Below are positions 52,585 through 62,281 of a DNA stretch of 64,000 bases, piece by piece (position 1 is the stretch's first letter; the number at the start of each line of letters is the position of its first letter). Origin of the DNA: Pseudonocardia sp. 73-21 (GTDB taxonomy: Bacteria > Actinomycetota > Actinomycetes > Mycobacteriales > Pseudonocardiaceae); contig NZ_MKVV01000020.1 of assembly GCF_001899645.1 (NCBI RefSeq), forward strand, positions 1 through 64,000, written 5' to 3'. The notes below the pieces were generated by a model that was not told the DNA's origin, made no database searches, and saw only the letters and a list, made by a program, of their open reading frames with translations. The translations under genes were made by a program, and so were the position numbers.

Positions 52585-54249
52585 ATGGCGAGTCCGATCA
52601 CTGTCGACGTGACCAGCCCGGTCGGCCTTCCCGACGAGCGTGGCGGCCCGTCGTCGAGGCTGTCGGGTCCCGGTCCGGCCCCGTCGACGGCGGGGGACCT
52701 GCTCGCCCTCGTCGTGCGGGCCGCGCAAGAGGAGCTGGGCGCCACCCGCTGCTCGGTCCGCCTGCTGCGGCCCGCCACGACCGCGCACCGCGTCGCCACC
52801 GCGGCAGCGCTCGGTGCCGCTCCACCCGGCGGGTGCGGTTCCCGACTCGTCGCGCCGCTCACCGTCGACGGAGACGTGGTCGGGGTCCTCGAGGTGGAGC
52901 ACGACAGCCTCGCGGATCCGGCCTGCGACGAGCGACTGCTCGCCCGCTTCGCCGCGCTGGCCTCGGCGGTGCTCGCCGGGACCGGCGGCGCCGCGGCCCG
53001 ACGGGACCGTGCTCTCGCCGAGGTCGACCAGCTCCAGCACCTGCTGCGGGGACTCGCCGGCGCGGTGCTGGAGGGCGCCGAGATCGACGGCGTCGTCGCC
53101 CGGCTCTCGGAGCTCTCCGGCCGGCCGGTCGCGGTGCTGGACACCGACCTGCGCCTGCGGACCTGGGCTGCGCCTCCCGGGCTGCGCCTGACGACCGCAC
53201 CGGAGCTGTCGGGGGGAGTCCGCGACCTGCTCGAGGGCCTCGGTCCGGACCGTCCGTCCGTCCTGGTCCCCGCCGACCGCGGCCGGGGGGTCACCCGACG
53301 GCACCTGGTCGCCGCCCTGGTCGTGGAGGGTGCACTCGCGGGCTATCTCGACGTGATCGAGATGGGCAGACCGTTGGGATCTGCGGACCTGCCCGCCGTC
53401 GAGCAGGCCGCCGCGGTGATCTCGGTGCAGCTCCTGGGCGAGGCCAGGGCGGCCCGCTCGGCCGCCCGCGGCCGCGACGACGTCGTCGCGGATCTGCTCC
53501 ATGGCTCGCGGACCGCCGACGATCTGCACCGCCTCGCCCGGCACGTGGGCCTGGATCTGCGGGGGCCACGGCTGCTCGTGCGGCTGCCGGTGGCGCCGGG
53601 GCGCTCGGCGGCCGCCTGCCGCGCCGGCGTGCTCGTCGTCCTCGAGGAGCTCCTCGGCGGCCCGCCGCTCCTGTTCGCCGAGCCCGACGCCCTCGTGGCG
53701 CTGGTGCTGCTGCCCGACGACCCCGGGCCGCCCGCGCTCCGCGGTGTTCACCGCGCACTCGGCGAGGGAATGGATGCGCTCTCGGGGCTCACCGGGCTGC
53801 GCCGCGCCGTCGTCTCCGGGGTGTGCCATGACGTCGCCGACTTCCCGGGCGCGCTGGCCGAGACCCGCGACGTCGACGGCCTCGTCGTCGCGCTGGGCGG
53901 GCGCACCGAGGTCGTCCCGGTGACCGAGCTGAACACGCTGCGCCTGGTGGTCAACGGTGACCGCGCGGACGTCGCGCTCCGGTTCGCCGAGCAGTGCATC
54001 GGGCCGCTGCGCCGCAGCGACGAGTCCACCGGCGGCGACCTCGTCGAGACCCTCCGCAGGTATCTGGCCGCCGGGGCCCAGGTGCGCGCCACGGCCAAGG
54101 TGCTCGGCGTGCACGAGAACACCGTGCGGTACCGCCTCGGCCGCATCGAACACGTGACAGGACTGGACATGCGCCGCTTCGACGCCCTGCTCGCCGCCCA
54201 GCTGGCCTTCCAGGTCGACGGTCTCGCCGCCGTTGAGGAGAAGCGCTGA
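52585..54249 (+). CDS. PucR/CdaR-type helix-turn-helix regulator with GAF-like N-terminus
   Basis: C-term LVETLRRYLAAGAQVRATAKVLGVHENTVRYRLGRIEHVTGLDMRRFDALLAAQLAFQV; N-term GAF-like LVAPLTVDGDVVGVLEVEHDS. Confidence 0.9.
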   Translation: MASPITVDVTSPVGLPDERGGPSSRLSGPGPAPSTAGDLLALVVRAAQEELGATRCSVRLLRPATTAHRVATAAALGAAPPGGCGSRLVAPLTVDGDVVGVLEVEHDSLADPACDERLLARFAALASAVLAGTGGAAARRDRALAEVDQLQHLLRGLAGAVLEGAEIDGVVARLSELSGRPVAVLDTDLRLRTWAAPPGLRLTTAPELSGGVRDLLEGLGPDRPSVLVPADRGRGVTRRHLVAALVVEGALAGYLDVIEMGRPLGSADLPAVEQAAAVISVQLLGEARAARSAARGRDDVVADLLHGSRTADDLHRLARHVGLDLRGPRLLVRLPVAPGRSAAACRAGVLVVLEELLGGPPLLFAEPDALVALVLLPDDPGPPALRGVHRALGEGMDALSGLTGLRRAVVSGVCHDVADFPGALAETRDVDGLVVALGGRTEVVPVTELNTLRLVVNGDRADVALRFAEQCIGPLRRSDESTGGDLVETLRRYLAAGAQVRATAKVLGVHENTVRYRLGRIEHVTGLDMRRFDALLAAQLAFQVDGLAAVEEKR

Positions 54250-55544
54250 TGTGGGACTTCGAGACCGAACCCGAGTACCAGGAGCAGCTCGACTGGGTCG
54301 ACGCGTTCGTCCGGACCGAGGTGGAACCGCTCGACCTCGTCCTGGGTGACCCCTACGACAAGGCCGACGAGCAGGCGCGCCGACTGGTCCGGCCACTGCA
54401 GCAGCAGGTCCGCGACCGCGGGCTGTGGGCCGCGCACCTGGAGCCCGAGCTCGGCGGGCAGGGGTACGGGCAGGTCCGGCTCGCGCTGCTGAACGAGCTG
54501 CTGGGCCGCTCGCGATGGGCGCCGTCGGTGTTCGGCTGCCAGGCACCCGACTCGGGCAACGCCGAGATCCTCGCGCGCTTCGGCACGCCGGAGCAGCGGC
54601 ACCGGTACCTCCAGCCGCTGCTCGACGGCGAGATCTCCTCCTGTTACTCGATGACCGAACCGCTCGCCGGGGCCGACCCGACGCTGTTCACCACCCGCGC
54701 GGTGCGCGATGGCGACAGCTGGGTGATCGACGGCGAGAAGTGGTTCTCCTCCAACGCCCGGCACGCCGCGTTCCTGATCGTGATGGTCGTGACGAACCCC
54801 GAGGTCGACCCGCACCACGGGATGTCGATGTTCATCGTTCCGTCGGGCGCACCCGGTCTGGAGATCATCCGCGACGCGGGCATCGGCACGGAGTCGCCCG
54901 AGCACTCGAGCCATGCCTACCTGCGCTACACCGGGGTGCGGGTTCCCGCCGACCACCTCCTCGGCGAGGAGGGTGCGGCCTTCGCGATCGCCCAGACCCG
55001 GCTCGGCGGAGGCCGGATCCACCACGGGATGCGCACGATCGCGCAGATGCGCCGGGCGTTCGACCTCATGCTCGAACGAGCGGTGTCACGCAGGACCCGC
55101 ACCGGTCGGCTGGCCGACATGCAGTCCACCCAGGACAAGATCGCCGAGAGCTGGCTCGACATCGAGCAGTTCCGGCTGCTCCTGCTCCGCACGGCGTGGC
55201 TGATCGACCGGCACCAGGACTACCGGGCTGTCCGCAAGGACATCGCCGCCGTGAAGGTGGCGATGCCGCGCGTCTACCACGATGTGGTGCAGCGGTCGAT
55301 GCACCTGCACGGCGCGCTGGGCATCTCCAACGAGATGCCGTTCTCGGCGATGATGGTCGACGCGCAGGTCATGGCCATCGCGGACGGCCCGACCGAGGTC
55401 CACCGGCAGACCCTGGCCCGCCAGCTCGTCCGCGACGTGGCCCCCGGCGAGCCGCTGTTCGGCTCGGGCCACCTCCCGACCCGCGCCGCCGCTGCCCGCG
55501 CCCACCTCGCCGCCCGCCTGGAGCGCGACGTCGCCGCGCTCTGA
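54249..55544 (+). CDS. Acyl-CoA dehydrogenase
   Basis: ISSCYSMTEPLAGADPTLFTTRAVRDGDSWVIDGEKWFSSNA...MHLHGALGISNEMPFSAMMVDAQVMAIADGPTEVHRQTLAR. Confidence 0.94.
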   Translation: MWDFETEPEYQEQLDWVDAFVRTEVEPLDLVLGDPYDKADEQARRLVRPLQQQVRDRGLWAAHLEPELGGQGYGQVRLALLNELLGRSRWAPSVFGCQAPDSGNAEILARFGTPEQRHRYLQPLLDGEISSCYSMTEPLAGADPTLFTTRAVRDGDSWVIDGEKWFSSNARHAAFLIVMVVTNPEVDPHHGMSMFIVPSGAPGLEIIRDAGIGTESPEHSSHAYLRYTGVRVPADHLLGEEGAAFAIAQTRLGGGRIHHGMRTIAQMRRAFDLMLERAVSRRTRTGRLADMQSTQDKIAESWLDIEQFRLLLLRTAWLIDRHQDYRAVRKDIAAVKVAMPRVYHDVVQRSMHLHGALGISNEMPFSAMMVDAQVMAIADGPTEVHRQTLARQLVRDVAPGEPLFGSGHLPTRAAAARAHLAARLERDVAAL

Positions 55545-55573
55545 ACGTCGTCGACGATGCCCGCCGCCCTACC

Positions 55574-56254
55574 TCACGGCAACGAACCCGATCGTGGTCC
55601 CAGGCGGCCGGCTGACGTGCGAAGCGGATGCACGTCCTCGGTGCCGGAGCGGTGGCCGCCGCGCTGCGCGGGGACGTCCGCGGTCGTCGTGTTCCCGCCG
55701 CGTGCGTCGGGTGCCGACCTGGCGGGGAGGTGACCGGCGGGATCGGGCTCGGGGTCGGGATCCATGCTGCCGCTGATCATGTGCGTGGCCACCCACTGGC
55801 ACACCGCGATCCACGCCGAGCTCAAGGAGCCCGACCACTGCGCTCCGGTCAGGTCGCGAACCGCCCTGGTCAGGGCGTGCCCGACGTAGACGTAGTGGTC
55901 GGTCTCGACGCCGTAGTGCGACCGGTGCTGGGCCCCGAGGCGACGCAGTGCCGCCTCCAGCTCCTCGGTGTCCTGGCCGGCCAGGGACGTGATCGCGGTG
56001 AGCAGGGTGTCGCTCATCTTCTGCATCTGTCCGGTCATGTCCGCCGGGAACATCGCCCGGACGTGCGGGGCCATGAGGAACAGCTGCTGGTAGAACGTCT
56101 CGGCCAGCAGCACCGGCCGGGCGGCCACCAGCTCGCACGACCGTCGCACCTGCTCGATCACGGCGCGCGAGGGACGCGGCGAGGTGCTCGGGCCGGGGTC
56201 GCTCGCCGCGGGCGCCGCCGGATGGGGCGAGCCGTGCGACTCCGCCATTCCCAT
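55574..56254 (-). CDS. Globin-domain protein with disordered C-terminus
   Basis: VRRSCELVAARPVLLAETFYQQLFLMAPHVRAMFPADMTGQMQKMSDTLLTAITSL...LGAQHRSHYGVETDHYVYVGHALTRAVRD. Confidence 0.9.
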   Translation of the reverse strand: MGMAESHGSPHPAAPAASDPGPSTSPRPSRAVIEQVRRSCELVAARPVLLAETFYQQLFLMAPHVRAMFPADMTGQMQKMSDTLLTAITSLAGQDTEELEAALRRLGAQHRSHYGVETDHYVYVGHALTRAVRDLTGAQWSGSLSSAWIAVCQWVATHMISGSMDPDPEPDPAGHLPARSAPDARGGNTTTADVPAQRGGHRSGTEDVHPLRTSAGRLGPRSGSLP

Positions 56255-56524
56255 GGTTGACCTTCCTTCGTCCTTCGTCCGTCGAATGCCGTGGCCGGGT
56301 GGGACCCGGTATTCGTGCGGCCGCGTGGCGCGCCGGCGAACCCGGGGCCCGTTGCGGCCTACTGGACCTCATCGTGTTGATCACGCCGGGTGTTGCGCAC
56401 AGACGGGACACGCTCGAGATGGACGATCGCAGTTCGCGATCGGCGGGCCGTGACGCGGCCCCGCCGGAGGGCCGTCGCTGCCCGGAGAGCAGCCGGTCAG
56501 GGACAACGGTTGCCTGTTCCAGGG

Positions 56525-56536
56525 TTATTGTTATCA
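56525..56536 (-). promoter_or_regulatory. TGATAACAATAA (minus) candidate shared operator
   Basis: TTATTGTTATCA on plus; similar 12-mers at 61331 and 63464. Confidence 0.35.
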
Positions 56537-56582
56537 TGCATTCGAACCGTGAACGCACACTCGTCGACGTGGATGGAGCGCC

Positions 56583-56708
56583 ATGAAGCTCGGTCTCGCC
56601 CTCCCTGCGATGAGCTTCCCGCGCATCGTCGGTGATGTGACGCTCCAGGACCACCGGACCGACGTGGAGCGCTCCGGGCCGCAGGTCGTCCCACTCCTGC
56701 GGGCCTGA
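56583..56708 (+). other. 41-aa leader ORF, LLM-oxidoreductase-like N-terminus
   Basis: MKLGLALPAMSFPRIVGDVTLQDHRTDVERSGPQVVPLLRA*; starts like LLM proteins then stops; 4 nt before the CMD gene. Confidence 0.35.
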
Positions 56709-56712
56709 CGCG

Positions 56713-57324
56713 ATGGCCAGGATCCGGATGCTCGCCGCCGAGGAGTTCCCCGCCGCGCTGCGCACCCAGCTCGGTGCCGACGACAAGACCCCGCTCGAGC
56801 TGGGCAACCTGCGCATCTACGCGCACCGGCCCGCGCTCGCACAGGCCTACGCGACCTACATGGCCGAGCTGCGCAGGCCCGGGTTGCTCAGCCGCCGACT
56901 CGTGGAGCTGGTGCGCCTGCGCGTGGCGTTCCACAACCAGTGCCGGAGCTGCATGGCGGTCCGCTACCGCGACGGCGCCGCGGACGGCGTGGACGAGGGC
57001 CTGGTCTGTCAGCTCGCGAGTCCCGACGAGGCGCCCGACCTCAGTGACGCGGAACGCAGCGCTCTGCGCTTCGCCGACCGGATGGCGACCGACCACCTGA
57101 GCATCGACGACGCCCTGTTCGCCGATCTTCGCTCGCACTTCTCGGAGGCCGAGATCGTGGAGCTGGGCATGAACGTGGCCGCCTTCGTCGGGTACGGGCG
57201 GTTGTCGATGGCCATCGACATGGTCGACGAGTTGCCCGAGCGGTTCCGTTCGGCCGCGGACGCGGTCGTCACGCCGTGGAACCCCGACGGCGATCCCGAC
57301 GCCGTACCGGTCGGGGCGCCATGA
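56713..57324 (+). CDS. Carboxymuconolactone decarboxylase family protein
   Basis: RRLVELVRLRVAFHNQCRSCMAVRYRDGAADGVDEGLVCQLASPDEAPDLSDAERSALRFADRMATDH (CxxC ... AhpD-like). Confidence 0.92.
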   Translation: MARIRMLAAEEFPAALRTQLGADDKTPLELGNLRIYAHRPALAQAYATYMAELRRPGLLSRRLVELVRLRVAFHNQCRSCMAVRYRDGAADGVDEGLVCQLASPDEAPDLSDAERSALRFADRMATDHLSIDDALFADLRSHFSEAEIVELGMNVAAFVGYGRLSMAIDMVDELPERFRSAADAVVTPWNPDGDPDAVPVGAP

Positions 57325-57540
57325 CTGGGGACGGCCGACGTCCTCGTCGGCGGCGCGGCCACCCGTGGCCCGGGCGTCCGTCGCCGAGCGCGTCGGGATC
57401 GCCGACTGTGCGGACGACACGCTGCCTACATCGCCGCGGCCGCCTCGCGTGATGTGGCCACGCCGGCGATCACCGGCTGAGCGGACCGTCAGCGCTGCTC
57501 CGCGACGCGGGACAGCGACGACGGTCCGCCTACCGTGCGG

Positions 57541-59898
57541 TCACGCCTTCTCGATCACCCCGAGCAGTTCCAGCATCCGCGTCGGGGTGACCGGCGTGGC
57601 CATCACCCGGCCGCGGCCGACCTGCGCGAGCGCGTCGTCGATCGCGTTGAGCAGCGCGGCCGGCGCGAGCACCGTGCCACCCTCGCCCACGCCGCGCGAG
57701 CTGATCACCTTGTCCGACTCGAACTCGAGGTGCTCGATCTCGACCTCGGGCACCTCGGGCGCCGAGGGCATCAAATAGTCCATGAACGTCGCCGAGAGGA
57801 ACTGGCCCTCCGCGTCGTAGGCGGAGTGCTCCAGCAGCATCCCGCCCAGACCCATGGCGACACCGCCCACGACCTGGCCCTCGACGACCGCCGGGTTGAT
57901 CATGCGCCCGCAGTCCTCGACGACGAGGAAGCGCGTGACCTCGACCTTGCCGGTCTCCTGGTCGATCTCCACCCAGCAGGCGTGGCTGGCCTGGGAGAAC
58001 CCGCCGCCCTCGCCGTCGTAGCTGGCGACGTACTCCAGCTCGGTGTTGGTGCCCTCCGGCATCTGGTCGGGGGCGAGCCAGCACCCCATCGCGATCTGGC
58101 CCAGGGGCACCGAGGCGCCCGGCGCGCCCTTCACCGAGACGATCCCGTCGACGATCTCCAGGTCATCGACGCTCGCCTCCAGCAGGTGCGAGGCGATGTC
58201 GAGGACGCGGGTGCGCAGCTCGCGCGCCCCGTAGACCGCGGCACCGCTGGCCATCGTCGCGGCGCGGCTGCCACCGGTGCCCAGCATCGAGAACGGGGTG
58301 GCGTCGGTGTCGCCGTACACGATGCGGATGTCGTCCATCCCGACGCCGAGCTCGTCGCCGATGAGCTGCGAGAGCGTGGTCTCGTGGCTCTGGCCGTGCG
58401 GGGTCTGCGGGGTGAACGCCGTGACCTTGCCGTCGATCTCGATCCGGATGCGGAGCGGTTCGGCACCGAACGGGAAGCCGACGGCGGCCCAGAACTCCTG
58501 GGTGCCGGGCGCCGGCTCGATGAACGTGCCGACCCCGAACCCGAGCAGCCTGCCCTCGGCGCGCGCCGCCTCCTGCTCGCGGCGCACCTCGTCGAGGTCG
58601 ACCATCCCGATCATCTTCTCGAACGTCTCGGCCGCGGTGACGCACTCCAGTGTCACGTTCGTGACCATCTTGGTCGGCTGGTCGTCGAGCGTGATGAGGT
58701 TCCGGCGCCGTACCTCCACGGGTGAGATCCCGCAGGTCGAGGCGATCTTGTCCATCAGCCGCTCGCGCACCAGCGTCTCGACGGCCCAGGGCCCGCGCAG
58801 CGAGATGTAGGACGCCTTGTTCGTCGCCACGATCTTGTGGCTGAACTGGTAGGCGGGCAGCTTGTACGGGCCGGGCAGGGTGGTGCGGACGAGGCCGGCG
58901 TAGACCGTGGCCGGCGGGTTGATCGGATAGGCGCCCGCGTCGAGCAGCATCGTCACGCGCAGGCCGAGCAGGGTGCCGTCGGCCTTGACCGCGGCCTCGA
59001 GCGTGAGCTGCTCCTCCCGGGCGGCGCCGGCCGCGACGAGGTGTTCGTTGCGGTCCTCGATCCACTTGACGGTGCCGCCGATGGCCTTCGCGGCGGCGCA
59101 CAGCGCCACGTCCTCGCGGTAGATCGAGAACTTCAGGCCGAAGCCGCCGCCGATGTTGTTGGCGGTGACGCGCAGCTGGTGGATCGGCTGCCGGATCCAC
59201 CCGGCGAGCAGGAACCGCAGCGTGTGGGTCGTCTGGGTCGACGCCTCGTAGGTGAGCTGTCCGCTGCCCCGGTCGTAGGTGGCGACGCCGCCCCGGGTCT
59301 CCATGGGGTTGCAGGCCCAGCGGTGCTGGTCGAGGGAGTCGGTGACCACGTGGTCGGCCTGCGCGAAGGCGGCCTCGATGTCGCCGAAGAGCTGCTCGTC
59401 GGCGTGCACGACGTTGCCGGGGACGTCCTCGAACAGCTGGGGCGCACCGTCGGCGAGTCCGGCGGTGGTGCTGACCACCGGGTCGAGCAGGTCGTACTCG
59501 ACCTCGATCAGCGCTGCGGCGTCCTCGGCGAGGTAGCGGCTCTCCGCCACGATCAGCGCCACCGGCTCGCCGACGTACCGCACGACGTCGTGGGCGATGG
59601 CCGGGTAGGCCGGGCTGTGGAGCCCGGGGATGGGCTGGGCGAAGTTGAGGTCCTCGGTGATGGCGCTCATGTCGGCGCCGGTGAAGACCCGGACGACACC
59701 CTCCAGCCCGCGCGCCGCCTCGACGTCGATGCCCGTGATCCGGGCGTGCGCCACGGTGCTGCGCAGGAAGTGGCAGTGGAGCATGCCGCGTTCCTGCACG
59801 TCGTCGACGTAGCGGCCGGCACCGGTGAGGATGGTGCGGTCCTCCTTGCGGTGGACCCGGGCTCCGACGAGCCCCGAGATCGCGCTTCCGCCGGCCAT
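57541..59898 (-). CDS. Xanthine dehydrogenase family molybdopterin-binding subunit (CoxL-like)
   Basis: GLVGARVHRKEDRTILTGAGRYVDDVQERGMLHCHFLRSTVAHARITGID...NNIGGGFGLKFSIYREDVALCAAAKAIGG...RGVGEGGTVLAPAALLNAIDDAL. Confidence 0.93.
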   Translation of the reverse strand: MAGGSAISGLVGARVHRKEDRTILTGAGRYVDDVQERGMLHCHFLRSTVAHARITGIDVEAARGLEGVVRVFTGADMSAITEDLNFAQPIPGLHSPAYPAIAHDVVRYVGEPVALIVAESRYLAEDAAALIEVEYDLLDPVVSTTAGLADGAPQLFEDVPGNVVHADEQLFGDIEAAFAQADHVVTDSLDQHRWACNPMETRGGVATYDRGSGQLTYEASTQTTHTLRFLLAGWIRQPIHQLRVTANNIGGGFGLKFSIYREDVALCAAAKAIGGTVKWIEDRNEHLVAAGAAREEQLTLEAAVKADGTLLGLRVTMLLDAGAYPINPPATVYAGLVRTTLPGPYKLPAYQFSHKIVATNKASYISLRGPWAVETLVRERLMDKIASTCGISPVEVRRRNLITLDDQPTKMVTNVTLECVTAAETFEKMIGMVDLDEVRREQEAARAEGRLLGFGVGTFIEPAPGTQEFWAAVGFPFGAEPLRIRIEIDGKVTAFTPQTPHGQSHETTLSQLIGDELGVGMDDIRIVYGDTDATPFSMLGTGGSRAATMASGAAVYGARELRTRVLDIASHLLEASVDDLEIVDGIVSVKGAPGASVPLGQIAMGCWLAPDQMPEGTNTELEYVASYDGEGGGFSQASHACWVEIDQETGKVEVTRFLVVEDCGRMINPAVVEGQVVGGVAMGLGGMLLEHSAYDAEGQFLSATFMDYLMPSAPEVPEVEIEHLEFESDKVISSRGVGEGGTVLAPAALLNAIDDALAQVGRGRVMATPVTPTRMLELLGVIEKA

Positions 59899-60410
59899 CA
59901 GGACTCCTTCCCCGCGCCCGCGGCGAGTGCCGCCTCGGCGCCGTCGATGATCGACTGGTAGCCGGTGCACCGGCAGATGTTGCCCGAGAGCTCCTCGCGG
60001 ATCTCCGCGCGCGAGCAGGGCGACGGGCGCCCCGCCTTCTTCTCCTCGACCATGCCGTGGATCGCCATCACGAAGCCGGGGGTGCAGAAGCCGCACTGGA
60101 ACGAGTGGTGGTCGCGCAGCGCCTCCTGCACCGGGTGCAGCTCGCCGTTCGGCCCGTTGAGGCCCTCGACGGTGGTCACCTCGCGGCCGTCGGCCTGCAC
60201 GGCGAGCTGGGTGCACGAGCGCTCGGTGGCGCCGTCGACGATCACGGTGCACGCCCCGCAGACGCCGTGCTCGCAGCCGAGGTGCGTGGCGGTGAGGCCC
60301 AGGTCCTCGCGCAGGAAGTCGGCCAGCGTGCGCCGCACCTCGATGGTGACGGTCCGCTTCCGGCCGTTGACGGTGAGGGTGATCTCCCGTGTGGTGTTCC
60401 CGTTGTTCAT
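59898..60410 (-). CDS. (2Fe-2S)-binding protein (CoxS-like)
   Basis: GCEHGVCGACTVIVDGATERSCTQLAVQ...FQCGFCTPGFVMA...ISGNICRCTGYQSIIDG. Confidence 0.95.
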   Translation of the reverse strand: MNNGNTTREITLTVNGRKRTVTIEVRRTLADFLREDLGLTATHLGCEHGVCGACTVIVDGATERSCTQLAVQADGREVTTVEGLNGPNGELHPVQEALRDHHSFQCGFCTPGFVMAIHGMVEEKKAGRPSPCSRAEIREELSGNICRCTGYQSIIDGAEAALAAGAGKES

Positions 60411-61282
60411 CGGCTCTCCCGGGCTCGCTGGGCGGCGGTGCGCACGGCCTTGCGGATCAGGACGCCCGCGAGGTGCTTGCGGTAGGGGGCGGACCCGTGC
60501 AGGTCCGCCGAGGGGTGCAGGTCGGCGACGCCCGCCTCGGCGGCCGCCACGAGCGTGGGCTCGTCGACGACGCGGCCGACGAGCGCGGCTTCGGCCTTGC
60601 CCGCACGGACCGGAACGAGGTCCACACCGGAGATCGCGATGCGGGCCTCCGCGACGACGTCGCCGTCGAGGCGGACGACGGCGGCGACACCCGCCATGGC
60701 GAAGTCGCCGTGTCGGCGCGACACCTCCTCGTAGGCGGCGCCGGTGCCCGGGGCCGCCGAGCGGATCCGCACCGCGGTGAGGATCTCGTCCTCGGCGAGG
60801 GCGGTGGTGAAGAAGCCGGTGAAGAACTCCGCGGCCGGGATGACCCGCTCGCCGCGCGGACCCCGGGCCACCAGCTCCGCGTCGAGGCAGGCCGCGACGG
60901 TGGGCAGCTCGGCGGCGGGATCGGCGTGGGCGATGCTGCCGCCGACGGTGCCGCGGTTGCGGATCGCGGTGTGGCCGATGTGCGGGAGCGCCTCGGCCAT
61001 CAGCGGGCACGCGCGGCGCACCACGTCGGAGTGCTCGGCGCTCCGCTGCCGGACCAGCGTGCCGATCGTCAGCACGCCGCCGGACTCGGTGATCTCGCCG
61101 AGCCCCGGGATGCGGTTGATGTCGACGATCCGGGCCGGCTGGGCGAGTCGCAGGCTGAGCAGGGGCACCAGGCTCTGACCGCCGGCGAGGACCTTGGTGT
61201 CGCCGTCGTCAGGGTCGGTCAGCGCCTGCACGGCCTCCTCGATCGAGGTCGGTGACAGGTACTCGAACGCGGCGGGTTTCAT
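60407..61282 (-). CDS. FAD-binding subunit (CoxM-like)
   Basis: FEYLSPTSIEEAVQALTDPDDGDTKVLAGGQSLVPLLSLRLAQPARIVDINRIPGL...TIRNRGTVGGSIAHADPAAELP. Confidence 0.95.
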   Translation of the reverse strand: MKPAAFEYLSPTSIEEAVQALTDPDDGDTKVLAGGQSLVPLLSLRLAQPARIVDINRIPGLGEITESGGVLTIGTLVRQRSAEHSDVVRRACPLMAEALPHIGHTAIRNRGTVGGSIAHADPAAELPTVAACLDAELVARGPRGERVIPAAEFFTGFFTTALAEDEILTAVRIRSAAPGTGAAYEEVSRRHGDFAMAGVAAVVRLDGDVVAEARIAISGVDLVPVRAGKAEAALVGRVVDEPTLVAAAEAGVADLHPSADLHGSAPYRKHLAGVLIRKAVRTAAQRARESR

Positions 61283-61330
61283 GGGCGCCACTCACCTCTC
61301 CGGGAGCACGGCCGTTCACGATGTGGAGGG

Positions 61331-61342
61331 CAATTGTTATCA
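61331..61342 (-). promoter_or_regulatory. TGATAACAATTG (minus) candidate shared operator
   Basis: CAATTGTTATCA on plus in the divergent coxM / 61451 intergenic region. Confidence 0.4.
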
Positions 61343-61450
61343 GAGATCGGAGGAACGGACCAGGGTTGACACGGGTACGGCGGCAGAGTGGTCGACCGTC
61401 CGCGCCTGCGGCAGGGCATCCGGAGTATCAATGCGTACTATCATCAGAGA

Positions 61451-62281
61451 ATGGACCTGCAGACCGTCATGGTCGACGACCCGCGGGGCCGGGTCGTCGC
61501 GATCGACTCGGCGTACCACGTCGACGAGCGCAACACCGGCCGCGACGTCGTCGTCAGCGCCTCCTACTCCGGCGTGCTGCCCGCGCGGTTCGTCGCCGAC
61601 CGGCGGCCGCGGGCGGCCATCGGCCTCGACTGCGGCATCGGCCCGGAGGGCGCGGGCATCGCGGGACTGTGGTTCTACGAGGCGCTCGGCATCCCCGCCG
61701 CCACCGCCGACGTCGCGACGATCCTGCTCGGCGACGGGGTCGACGTCGTCGAGCACGGGGTGGTCAGCCGGGTCAACGCGATCGCCGCCGCCTGCGGGGT
61801 GGCGGCCGGGATGACCGTCCGGGACGCGGCACTCGTGCTCCTGCGCACCGACCCGGTGCTCCGCGCACCCGACGAGGTGACCAACCGGACCGTGGTGGAG
61901 GAGGGCCCGGCCGGTCGGGCCGTCGTGTGCACCGACTCGATCGCCTTCGGCACCGAGGCCGACCGCGACCGCACCGTGCTGGTCACCGCGGGGCACACCG
62001 GGCGCAGCGCCGTCCCCTACCTGCGCTCGGTGCACCCGTGGGGTTTCATCTGCTCCGACGGCGGCCGCGGGCGCGACGACTCCGGCATGGCCGGGCTCGC
62101 CGTCGTCGAGGCCGACGGGCTGGCGGGAGCCACCGTCGACGCGCGCACCGCACGCATGGGGGACGGCCTCTCCAGCTACCACGACGGCGTGATCAGCGCG
62201 GTCAACCGGCCCGCCCACCACCGCGGGGTCGAGATCGGCATGCCCGCGAAGCAGGCAGCCCACCTGCTGCTCCAGGGATGA
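61451..62281 (+). CDS. Protein of unknown function (family not recognised)
   Basis: 276 aa; MDLQTVMVDDPRGRVVAIDSAYHVDERNTGRDVVVSASYSGVLPARFVADRRPRAAIGLDCGIGPEGAGIAGLWFYEALGIPAATADVATILLGDG...; good coding context and ATG overlap with the next gene. Confidence 0.8.
   Translation: MDLQTVMVDDPRGRVVAIDSAYHVDERNTGRDVVVSASYSGVLPARFVADRRPRAAIGLDCGIGPEGAGIAGLWFYEALGIPAATADVATILLGDGVDVVEHGVVSRVNAIAAACGVAAGMTVRDAALVLLRTDPVLRAPDEVTNRTVVEEGPAGRAVVCTDSIAFGTEADRDRTVLVTAGHTGRSAVPYLRSVHPWGFICSDGGRGRDDSGMAGLAVVEADGLAGATVDARTARMGDGLSSYHDGVISAVNRPAHHRGVEIGMPAKQAAHLLLQG

Noticed and set aside
57541-61282. Aerobic CO dehydrogenase (CoxMSL)
   Set aside because: Active-site loop lacks the AYXCSFR motif; only family-level call retained.
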